From assembly GCA_026260175.1 (NCBI GenBank), contig JAKCWW010000192.1, positions 1-64,000 on the forward strand: a stretch of 64,000 nucleotides of DNA, given 5' to 3'. The notes under the pieces were generated by a model. It was not told the DNA's origin. It did not search any database and was given only the letters and a program-made list of their open reading frames with translations. This DNA is from Reticulitermes lucifugus. Its lineage: Eukaryota; Arthropoda; Insecta; Blattodea; Rhinotermitidae. Both the position numbers and the translations under genes were made by a program. Shown here piece after piece: positions 1 to 12,200 of this stretch. Positions within the stretch are counted from its first letter, which is position 1. Each line of letters begins with the position of its first letter.

Positions 1-65
1 AAGCCTCGAAAAATAAGGCGGCCTAGGCCCCCAAGGGGCTGTCGAGCCATTGGAAAAAGAAAAAT
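1..65 (+). mobile_element. SINE (family 1), 3' end only
   Basis: Begins aagcctcgaaaaataaggcg and runs through gcctaggcccccaagggg and ctgtcgagccattgg into A-rich sequence. Same 3' end as the copies at 42236, 44272 and 62361. The 5' part lies outside the window. Confidence 0.65.
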
Positions 66-3000
66 GTTCTCAAATGGAACATGCGTGGGAAGATGTCAAA
101 ATTTATTTTATGTTACTGTAATGCGTTGAACTAACTCAAATGTTGTTATGATAAAAATGGCAGGAATTGTATTTCAGTACTAACAGGGAATTATTTGAAG
201 TATTCTTTGTCAGGCGTCCGTAGTTATTTTCTTCACGGATTTTATATCTTACATTTGTTCCGGCAATCAACACCTCTCTTCAGCCTCTTCTTATTCTTCC
301 TCTTACACTTTGTCCTGTAGGTGTATAATCCCATGCTACTCTCGGCCATCTTTATTACCAGTTCTTTGCATCCTTGCCTTTGCCTATCTAGCCTATGTTT
401 GTACAAACCAACCACACATTACCACTGATACAATAATGCTTTGTATAATTTCAAGTATTACTCTTGAGAGAGTATTTCAACAAAACGCCTGTTATCATTT
501 TCACTCGGTTAATAAATGGGTCATCTGTAAGTCTTAAAATCGAAGTGGTAACAGCACAATCCGTTTGTTAAACATGACGCTTCTTAATGGGACTGAAGTA
601 TCGAGGAATATTAATGGACGGAGCCATTTAGCGCGTCGACAAGTCACTCTCTCTTCAGCTTTTGTATACTCCGTGGTGAAATATAGCCGAAGTTGATAGT
701 TAGTAGAAACTTGTAGCGCTTTACCAGCAGGGTATAAATGTTTAGATATGTAGGATATATAAAAACTTGTTAAGGCTACACCAGTCAGATGTAAATGTTC
801 TTATATAACAAATATGTATAAAAGGAACAGCCTCAGGTCCATATAGGCTTTATGTTCCCAGGGAGAAACATACACTGAAGAGGCAGTGTTCAAAAAGGAA
901 GACCAGTTAGTTCAAACACACAAGGCTGTACGTTCTGTTTGCTCCTCTGCGGCGTCATTCAGTCTCTACACACTCGCCTCTTGAAAGTCCCAAGTTATTT
1001 ATCCCGAATCTGTTTTCATTTAAACCCAAGATTTAAGGGAGATACCGCAGTGTGTTTATATTCGTTACACGTTTGTAGTTACAGTGATACAAATCTGATC
1101 TCTTGATGTCAAAGGTACATAATGTCTGCAGTTCGTGCGATGTGAACAAATTACGATCGTAACGTTTGGCTGTTTAACGACGACATATCAACTGTGAAGG
1201 TTATATTAGATGGAATTAAATGCAGAATTCATTATGAGTATACTTACTCAATAAATAGCGCTACGGAAGAATACATTAGTGGCATATTTGTGGCACTAGC
1301 TGCCGTTCACATGGATGGACTGAATAAAACTGTGAAACATTTTTTATGAATATGAGGTGACTGCTTTTCGAACTGATAATGCCCGAGTACTAGTTCAGAG
1401 AGGTACTATTGCACCAGCCCACTCGCTATTAAATTAATAGATAAATACAAATAAATAACTGAATCAAGGATGGTGAGACTGGGTGGGACACTTAGCACGC
1501 ATGGGGGCAATGAAAATTCATACACAGTACGCGTCAATAAACCTGAAATAAATACACCACTTGAGAAACACAGGCATAATTGAGGGGATAATATTAAAAT
1601 GCATGTAAAGTAGGGTACGATTGTGTGGGGTGGGTTTTTCTGGAACAAGTTTCAGTGTCGGCCTCTTGTGAGCACGACAGCAGGTCTTCGGGCTGTTTAA
1701 AGGTGAGAAAGTTCTTGCTGAGGTGTTGGACTTTCGGCTGGCTGAAAGGGGCTCTTTTTCCTGGACCTCCTTAGCTACTACGTGATTAAGAAAGCCGTAA
1801 TACAGATTCTGAATTTCAGGAGACAGTGCAACGTAATTAGCAAGTTTGCAACCTAACCGCTCTGTTACACAGTGCTATGAACGATATTTTCTCGAGTGTC
1901 ATGAGACGAATTATGAGAGATAGACGGAACAGTTTCTGATGAGGTTGAAGTTTTTAGTGTTTCAGAGAAAGCAAGGGCGAGAGGCGGAGAGGGACAGGAG
2001 GGGAACAGAAATGTGTAGAAACAAACAGAACGTGACACCAGTCAAATACTGGGATTTGGATCGATTCTGCTGATTTTAGTGCAACATGTACTGCCGTTTG
2101 AAAATGACGGACACGAAAATACAGTACTTGCTTATAAAGAGTTCATTTGCGCTAACATTCACTTGATAACAGTGCGTTAATCACGTCACTGTTTTAGAGG
2201 GAAAGTTAGTAAAAATAACATAGAAAACAAAGAATAATGAAGCCATTACCTCACTGTCTTATATCCTGCTATTGTAGATGCAGCTAATGTATGATGCTGA
2301 TAGCATACTGTGTTATGTCCCTTCTACTCTTGCAATCACAGATCAGTGTACACCTAAAAGCACTTTATATGGAACTTCTAAAGATTTTTAAGTGTTGCGT
2401 AGTCCTTTCTTGCAGTATGATACACACATTTTTCTATACGGATTTTTAATAGGAAGGAAAGATCGACATGAATTTTACGTCATAATTTTTAACAAACTTT
2501 ATTTCTAAAAGGGTTAGTTTAATTTTAAAATATCAAAAGTCACAATAGATTTGAACTATATTGATAGATAGTTATTAATGTGTATTGTGTGGTATATATA
2601 AATATGGTTAATGATAATAAAACATCCCTGTACACTATTGGATTGTGTTATCCTTCTTTTATATGTCTGCAATATTATTTCCGACTTGTTTCGGCCTGTG
2701 CTTGGTCATCGTCAGGGAAAACTTGTATATCATGGGGCATTCCCCGTATTTTTTATGAATGTTTTTCCTAATTATTGTTGGAGCACAGATTAGAATATTT
2801 CGGTAATAATACTGTAAACAAAGTAGAGGAAAGGTCGAAATTTCCAAGGGAAATTTCTCTTCTTCTTGGACATTTTACTCTTGAAGATTAGATCAGTACG
2901 TTTCCTCGAAACGTCTGGAACAAATTACCCAGTGACGCGTCGTCATATTCGAGAAGAAGGAAATCCTCAGCGGTACTCTTATTCTAAACCCGGCCAGGGT

Positions 3001-3133
3001 ACCCATTACTTTGATTAAACTGTTCCGTATCTTTCCTCTATATCACAAACCGTTTGACAATCAATGAATATTCGTATAATTCCGCATTACGTAAGTTGTG
3101 ATTGATGCATTGTCGTTTAATAACATTTTTCAG
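66..3133. other. Presumed LGR1 intron or upstream DNA
   Basis: AT-rich sequence with no exon I can support. I looked for the missing LRR exon and signal-peptide exon and found no acceptor-LRR-donor combination. A solo foldback arm lies near 2.9 kb. Confidence 0.5.
2870..2945. mobile_element. Solo arm of a foldback MITE
   Basis: Phrases ttgaagattagatcagtacg, tcgaaacgtctggaac and aattacccagtgacgc resemble the right arm of the 20.4 kb element. Confidence 0.4.
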
Positions 3134-3208
3134 AGTGCTTAACAACGTGCGTCTACTCCACACCATCGAGTCCCGGGCGTTCCGGAACCTGACAGAACTT
3201 CGCACAGT
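3134..3208 (+). CDS. Lgr1: LGR1 LRR exon (first seen)
   Basis: 75 nt between a tttttcag acceptor and a gtaagt donor. The reading frame has one base completing a split codon, then [18 protein letters not shown] and LTELRT, then a split Val. The L..I...AF.NL..L pattern is one LRR repeat. Both flanking introns are phase 2. Confidence 0.88.
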
Positions 3209-6200
3209 GTAAGTGTATAAGCGCAGTTATCAGTTTGACTCCCCTCATTAATTGCTCCTTATACGTGGCAGCATTTTGTCCCACTCAAAATTGTTACTCT
3301 ACACACTGTAACACAGCATCTTCGTCCCGTGTCCTCAGGCTTGTTGCGCTACTGCACGCGAGCATCGTGCTTATCCAGATCCACAACAGAACTCTAGAAG
3401 TGCAAAGTAGCTTGCAAATTATAAAGAGTTTAAACCGTAAGGAAATGGCGCGGTGCGCATCTTCTCCTGGGTCGGCATTTTGACCAGTATTGAAGCTTAG
3501 CCCCGAACATCTTGTGCATTCATAACCTGTACTTGTGTATTCATAGCACAGGAACATGTACCTGTACTTGCCTATCCATAGCATAAGAATACCTACATGT
3601 AACTGGGTACTAATAACACAGGAATACTACCTGTACCAGCCTATCCAACCCGTACTTGCGTATTTATAGCACAGGACTTGTGTTGCATAGCCCAGGTATA
3701 CCAACCTTTACAGGTATATTCATAGCACTAGAATATCTATCTCTGCGTGCTTATCCATGGCATAATATTACCTACCCTGTTCATATGTATTTATTGATTG
3801 ACCTTTTATTCTTTCAGGTACATAAACCACGCCCCCTTACTTCGAAAAATACCGGACGCTGTTTTTCATCTGCATCTTCCCAGTCTTCGAAGTCTGTAAG
3901 TTAATTTACCTTTCCTTGTTTCATTAAACGTAGTTAGCACACCTGTTTCATATTCGAAATATCCTGTGTTTGATTCTCGATCCTGAAATGTTTCAGCTTT
4001 CTCTCAGTCCGTGTAGGAGAATGTTAGGATAGGACATAAAATACGCCACAGCCATTTTGTTCCATTTATTTCATAAATCACCATCCAGAGTAAACATTCT
4101 ATTCGACGCTCTAACTCCCTGCAGCCGAAGTAGCTTAATTAAATGAAATAAGAAAAGTGATCTGCTCTCATCGCCACCGGCTTTTACGGTTTTATTGCTT
4201 TGGATGCCTGTTGTGGAAGACATGTCATGCAAAGCAGCCAAGAGTCGTTCTTACACTATCGTTTATATTTATAAAGGACACGAAGAGAAAGCAAGCGGCT
4301 TGTTCAGGTTGGACACACATGTTTCATGATGTGCATACACTAAGGAAGTAATGTGTGAGGATGTGGAACTGGATTCATCTTATTCAGCATAATATCCAGT
4401 GGCTAAAATGAAGATATGAAGAAATATTTCAAAATGCAAAATGTAATGTTAGAAACACAACATTGTGCACAGTGTAAATTAAAAAATAATTCGATTACAT
4501 GCACACAGATGGCATGATAAGTAAGACACAAATGTCGCCATCCTGTAGACAGTATTGGGAACTTCCCTTACCTGAGAATTATGTAGGTGGCACATGGTCT
4601 TAATTTAATAGTTGATAGTTATTCAGGTAGTTAACAAATTCACATTTTTAAGGTACTCGAAGATCCATCATCATGTTTACTTAAGCCCGCCCCTCGTTCT
4701 TGCCCTGAGCTTGTTGAATCCAGTCCACATCTTCACTTTTTTACAGTGTCAATTTTATTATTATCCTCCATCTACACCGAAGTCATTAAAACTCTTCTGG
4801 TCTATTTATATATTCTGACCAATATTCTGTATTCCCATTTCCACCTCGTGTTCTTCACGTTCAGTCCGTCTCATTCTACTTAACTACTGTACCAGTAGCT
4901 TTACCACCTGTCATTTATATCCCTGTTAATTCATATATTTTATCTTGTCCTGTGTAAGGTATTATGAAGATGGTACACCATTAGAATTTTGAATACAGGA
5001 ACTTAACAAGATAGGCAATTTACTTATAAAGGTAACATTGAGGCGCCTTCGCGAAACCATTGTTGCCGTGGAAAAGCAATAAGTATTACATATTCTGAGT
5101 GTGTGTCTGTAACCTTAATTATCCAGCATGCAATGTGCATGCGCCATATTTTCATCCGTGGTCTGATCTACCATATTTTTCCACGTTATCTCATAAACGG
5201 CACGATTTTCGGAAAAAAGTTGCTAACAACAAAATGTGTGTTTTGATTTTCTCTACACTTTTTGTCTGAAATATTTCTCATTCTAAGAATAATTGAGTGA
5301 GATATAATAATAAATTTACTTAGGTCTTCATGTAAAGTACCCTTTATTCTTGTTAGATTTTAATGAAACGTGACTTTTCTGGACAGAATTTCGAAAAACA
5401 CTGAAATATCAAGTTTCATGAAAATCCGTCCAGTGGGAGCCGAATTGTTCCATGCGGACATACAGGCGGATAGACATGAAGATGTCACTATTCGAAATTT
5501 TGCGAACGCGCCTAGAAAGGAATGCCGCTTATTTCTGATGCGGATTATGAAGTTCGTTTTATTCAGAACATCTGTATTTCGGACGGATGGAACAGCGTCT
5601 TTTGCCATGCCAGCCTTGTTCATTTTCTCTTTGCCGTTTTGTTCTCTTGCGTCATCCGGTGAATGATAAACGTGATGTGTAAGCAGTGTGAGCAAGCTTA
5701 AGATAGTGCAGGGGAATTGTCCTACACATCTCATAGCTGAGGTTCAAACCGCTGTGTCCTTCCGTGTTTTGTAATCTCTGAGACACCACTTTGTCAATAC
5801 TTGTTACCTCTGACCTTACGAAGGATAAGTCCTTTACAGCATAATACAAGCTGACTGTGGAGCATAGCATAGTCAGCCTGAACTCTACGGCAACAGATTT
5901 CCTGAATGCTACGTCATTACTTTCTCGGTGCGCTAACTGTAGCACGGGTCTGAAACAGCGTCATTAAAACTTCAAAAATGTAATGTGTAATATCTGCAGT
6001 TTCATATCTGAGAGGAAACATTGTTAAACGGATCTAACAAAGACGCTTGCTTTGTGCCGTTGGCTGAATTCTAACATTATCTCCACTAAAAGTAAAAGCA
6101 GTACTCTCGTGTTAATTTATTTAACTATGCACTGATCATACATTTTCGAATGGAAACATGATTGTGAGAGACAGATTGAGAAGGAAGATTTTGTAGTCTG

Positions 6201-9200
6201 TTTCAGCGTAATTTCTCAGTATGAGTAAACGTGCGAAAATTCTCATATGGTACTAGTTGCTGTACGAGCTAATAATGAGAAGTCGATATTCCCGACAACT
6301 CATCCGCGTCTTTCAATTTGTTCCAGAAACAAAACGATGTGTATCCCTGTATGTTCTTGTGATAAATGATGCATACACATTTGAATATTATAATAAGGAA
6401 CACAAAATTGTAGGCCGTTTTACAAATGTAAAATCACCCTTATGTGGTAATTCGTGTTTCCTATGTACCGTGTGTTTATTTGTACCTCCGCAGATAATTT
6501 TAGAATTCATTTGTCATGATTCGTGAAGCTCAGTAGGAAGGTCATGGCGCTAGATTTTTGCTTTGAGTTCAGCGATACCTAGACGGCAGACAGGCTACAT
6601 TGTGGCCTTCTGAATAGTAAGGGTGAACTCAATAAAACCAAGATATTTTATGCTTGATATAATCCTTTGAAGTGCACCGAAGAAAATCCACCAAGACACA
6701 AGAGTGTACGTTTCTTGTGATGTCCTTAATGTTGCTGTCGAATGAAATGTGGTAGCAGCAGCATGGCAAGTGAAGGCTGAGCTAATGTGAAAGGTGAACT
6801 CGACAAGCATAAAGGGAGCCTTAATAAGCCGCGAGGTGTGTTTAGACTTATGAGCATAGATTTCTGAACCATACGGTGCACATTATTTGTTATTTGTTTT
6901 TATTTGCTTACTGATGCGATGGGGATGTAATGAATTATATCCTCAGAAACTTTGGAGGGCATTTCCTCCAAACTTTCTCCTTTTACAAACTCGTTTTTAC
7001 TATTCAGAACGCTTGAGTAGTGAGGTTGGAGAAAACTAAATTAGTTAATGACCAAAACCCTTTATAATGACAGTTGCCTTAAGATATGAGATTTGCGTTG
7101 ACCCTTAAGGGATAAATTCAGCTCGCCTCGAGACACTTGTCTAGACTTTTCTTACAGAGAGATGAGGCTAATATGACCACATATAATCATGGAAAGTAAA
7201 GCCTTACCATTGTCCTATGTTGTTATGAAGGACAGAAATATGAGTTTGAGGACCTTACACGACAAGCATAGGGTTATCCAAAAGCAGGTAACTTAACAGA
7301 AATTATGTCTGAAATCGTAACATTACTTGGCCTACCGCTCCCACCTGCCGGATATAAATATCGTGGTGATCTGTTCCTGGCTCGCAAGTTTGCTTACGCT
7401 TTAGCCCATCTTTGCTGCCGGGTTTTCACGGTTTTATTATAACATTGTGTTATTTATCATAACTATTCCGGAGTGGCATATGTTACACATAGCGACCTTA
7501 ACGTGCCGCCAGTTGCTCCATATTTTTAAATTGTTTTCATCTGTTACTTTCTTCTGAACGTAAATCTCCCTGCTGCCCAAAGTTTCAATGTGTTTTTGTT
7601 TTAGGCGCATCGTACACACGGGACTGGAAGAGATTCCACAGCTGCGGCACCTACAAGTGGACGCCATTCTGCACATGGTGTGAGTACAGCACGTGTTTTG
7701 ATTCGTTTCTGAAACTAAGTTTCTGTTAACAAAATCCGAAGGGTCAACCCCGCTCTTACTAAAACCATTCACTGGCCACGACTCTGAGCCACTTGATCCC
7801 CCACCACCCTTACATCTTGCAACTTATGTCACTAATATCCTTCCTCAAAGACAGCCATCGTGACTTAAATGTAAATTGTTTTAGTAATTATTGAACGAAC
7901 CTCATTATGTACTGGTCCAAAGCACTAATTTAAAATCAGGAGGTAAGTCAGTCTGTTTTTGTGTTTTATCTTATGGTGCTGTCAGTACCTCAATACGATG
8001 GGTGACGAACTGGAAATGCGTGGGAAGAAACGGTTGTCTCCTAATCCAGGCATTAGTTCCTCATTTTTCTGGGGGGACTGAGGAAAATCGCGGAATACGT
8101 CAATGAGGATGGCCGGTGTGCTGATCGATGTTCTTAACGTACTCCTCCACAAGAGAAGTCTGAGAGTGTTACAGCCACACCAAACTGCTTGGTGCAAGTC
8201 ATTATCCTCTGCTATTTAGGTTACATAAAATAGCAGCTCTCTCTGCCTGATGCAAACTTGGCCACCCACTTAAAAGTTACGACCGTTTGTTTATCTCTGA
8301 CACCGTCTGTCTCCTCCTTGATGCTCCAAGTGACAATTTATTTTTCTTACATTCTGTGTACATCATTTTTTCCTCCATATCAACTAACCCCATGCCCAGA
8401 CTATCGCAACCTCCTTCATTGTCCATTTTCTACACTTCAAATCCTTAAGTTTACCCGATTTTTCATTTTGGCACAAACATTTCTCTCTCATTTTAGACAA
8501 AATGTCGCCCCGGTAACATGCCTATACCGGCACAGGGGGGGAGTATTGGTGTAGCTCCACTCATTCTTCATCTTGGCTCTAGATGGTGTGGAGGCACAAC
8601 GCCACGTTCCGGCCGCTTTACCCTGAGAAAGAAACCCGGTACCCGTTGCAAAGGAGGCTGGGCGGGCCCCTGGACCGGTCTGGACTGTTATGGAAAGAGA
8701 AAATGTCTTGCCCCCGTAGGATTTGAACTCCGAACTGTCCAGCCCGTAGCAAGTCGCTATAACGACTGAGCTATCCCGGCCTCTCTCATGCTTAGGACTG
8801 TGAAAATTTATCAAACAAGGCTTACGGTATAAAAATATATTTGTCATTGAACTTTATAATTTCTTGCATTTACTGTACGCGAAGTAAAACAGGCATGAGA
8901 AGTAATTAGATTTTAAACTGGTATCTAAGAATGCCCTTCGTCAAAATTCATATCTCCGGTATTTCTCGAGCCTACAGCCACGCATGTCATGTAAGTTATT
9001 TTACCAGTAAAGAACGCCTGGTATTTATAGCATTATCAGAGACATGTCTGCTTTATGAGATCTGTATTAAGCTGCACGTATTATCGTATAGACTAAGCTC
9101 ATTTCTGTTTGGCTGTAGCATGCATGATTCTAGTACTTGGCTAGCAAGTAGACTGAAAGAAAATATATGAATTGGGCATAAACTGGATAGAATTTTCAAT

Positions 9201-12200
9201 ATACAATACAAGTGACAGGATATTTTGTAGGCAATTAAACACGCACCATTGAAACCGCGTCGCCTCTGTGTAAATCGAAACATGGCAGCACCCCACCCAG
9301 TCTCCGTTTATTTGCAGAGTGTGACCTGGAAGCTTAATTATTTGTTGCGGTCAGACGGAAAAACATATATAGCCTCCATGTTTGTATCGACAAACATATA
9401 TATATGTATATTCTTTCTGTACATGATAGGTAAGTTTTATATTAAAATCCACACATTTTTCTAATACGTATAATAAATGGTTTTATTTAAATGGCTGTAT
9501 TGTTATTCCCAGCTTATATTTGTGTGCTAAAGCCGTGCTGTGAACGAACACAGGAGAAATATTCACACATTTTCATGTAGGGATTGAGGAAAACCACTAA
9601 AATCGTCAATCACGATAGAATTGCCCCATCCGAGATCCGAATCAGGCGTCTCCCGAATAAAAGCCACAAGCTTTACCACGTGACGTATCTTGCTCGGTGG
9701 CATACCAGCCGGACTGAGAGTCAGAATGTATGCCGCTGTGAGCAGGCATTTTATGAATACAAGATGTAGCAATAGACTTTAGTCACATGACGTTTGTGTA
9801 TAATAATAATAATGTATTGAGTTCAGGCCCTGTACGTGTTTTAGGGACTATCAACCGATTAACACAGGGTGTCACAGTGTTATTCCCTTCTATATTAACT
9901 ATTTTTTCATCCCTGTTTATATTAGTTTTACTTTATTTAAGCCGTTTTTTACCCAGTCGAAGTAACTACCAAAATTACTAACCTATGATTTATGATGTTC
10001 ACGTATAGAAATACTTATTGGAAAGTGTTAACTAGGCCAAAACTTTTTAGGGAGGCATAAACACACACGGGTGAGGCTATTTTCCCCTAGAAAATGAAGG
10101 AAGCTGATTCAGTATAAGAAGTGAGCCAGGAATATCGTAATTTACGCATGGAAAGAGAAATCCCTTAGGTCTGGACAGACAACAGCACTGAACTCTAGTA
10201 CTTACACGTACACATTTCAGGCAAGCATGATTGGTCTGTGTACCTGATTTGATTGCCAGCACACTTAGCACCTTAATGCATTACAGCATAAATTTTAAAT
10301 TAGTTTCACCGTGCATTTTCACAATTAACTGTTAAAAAACCAACAAAATGCACCTCAAATTCACATTTATTATGTATTATTATGCATTAATATGTATGGG
10401 TCGATTAATACATAATAAAGGTGAAATTGAGGTGCATTTTTTGGGGTTTTAACAGTGCATTACAGCATGTTTATACTGCAAAATATGTGGGATTTTATTT
10501 TTTTAAAAAACGGTTCGCAGTGGAAATTGTGTTGCGGATTATTTTGTTCAGCTAGCACGAATTTGATTGTAACGTACACGAATGCGTAAGGTGAAGGCTC
10601 TCAAGTCTTAATTTCCATATAACTTTATGTGTGTGATGAATAAATTTGTCAAAAACGAATCTTATCAATTGATTTGTAGCGACAGAACCACCACATTATG
10701 TACTATAGGAATTGTAAGTACATAATTAAAGAAATCCAATCTGATCTGGAGGTAATAACAGTACAAATTTTCCTTGGGTTACATTTACATATGTTACATA
10801 TCTTAAAGTTCCGGATTGTCGGTGTTGACAGTTTTTCCGAGTGAAACTGAGTAAAGTAAGTTGACAACAGCCTGTTGTTCTAGTTTGGCCTTTCAGTTAA
10901 AGTGAAGTTAATGCCGCTCAGTTAATCCTCCTGGTCCGTGCAGAAAATTACAGGTGTTCAAGGACCAAGTTCGCTTGCGATCATTACCAATAACCTGTCG
11001 CCATAATTACATTTTGATTAATTGAGGCTATACGGGATTACTGCATTTCAATGTGGACACATAAAGCGGTTTAAAACGCTTTTCAGATTAAAGCTGTAGA
11101 CACTAATTGAAAAAAATGATAGGTTTAATTGTGTAATGAAGATGATGAAACCCGGTAAAATTTTTATTACTTTGGGGTATGACACCATGTGCGTTGCTCT
11201 ATAGGTAACAACGTACCAGTTGAAGGCAGCATGTTCAATTGGATTACCCTGAAAATGGAGGCAGTATCCCTTCCCTCTGAAACGTTGGTACCTCTAGATC
11301 GCTGTACATGGCTTCATATCCTTAAGACTGGAGTCGCCATCAGCACTGCTGTTAGGACCTCAGATAATGGAAACCATGTCTTCCACGAGAGACGAAAACT
11401 GCTTCCAAACTAATACAGAAGGTTTCGACACGTTATTTTCACTCGCAGAAAGTCTGGTGACGCTGAATTTTTTCGCACTGTCTTTAGTGGGATATCTTTA
11501 CCTTTATTTGTTCGATTTGTAGAATAAGTAACAAAGCTGTTTTCTCGAGCTTTCTTTTATTCACTGTGCTGAAAATCATAACGGTTATTTTAACGCTCTC
11601 TTGTAAGAGAAAAATCGTACGGAATTCAGTATTCTACCCGTTCAGCGCGTACAAATCCTTATGTTCTTTCTTCCATTCCGCAATGTCGTCTCCAACTGAG
11701 CAATTATACAGACAAAAAATTCCGCGATTTTTCAGAAGTGCAAACAAAATCGATGCATCAGCCACCTTCATTCCGAACTGAACAATTCAACGGATGTTCT
11801 GCTTGTGACAATAGTCTGCGCAGTGGAACTCGTTCCGTTTCGAATTCACCATCAATTCAGCCAACAGTGTTCTTCAAGACAATTCTTACCACAAAATATT
11901 ATGCAAGTTCACGAATTTTACTCGCGTTCTGCGGGATAAGGTGGCTGGCATTTTAGACGCGGTCCTGTTTAAGAGCCAGTGTTTGAGAGTTCGCCCAACT
12001 TCCTTGTTACAAGACTGTCTCATTTTGGGAACATACAAAGGACTTCATACAAATCTACCTGCAAACCGCACCGAAGTCTTACAATTTTCGATTATTTCCA
12101 ACTACAGACTGTCATAGTTCATTAATTAGATGAACCCCTGTGTCACTACCGAGGAATCTTATTTCGATTTCTGGCAGCAAAAAGAGACTTACATCAATTT

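Noticed and set aside
310-537. 75-codon frame with a Cys-rich hydrophobic start, considered as the missing LGR1 signal exon
   Set aside because: No N-terminal Cys cap pattern, no donor in the right phase, and an early stop.
5360-5734. Open frames on both strands
   Set aside because: They lie in and beside the TIR element at 5041-5514 and do not resemble a transposase.
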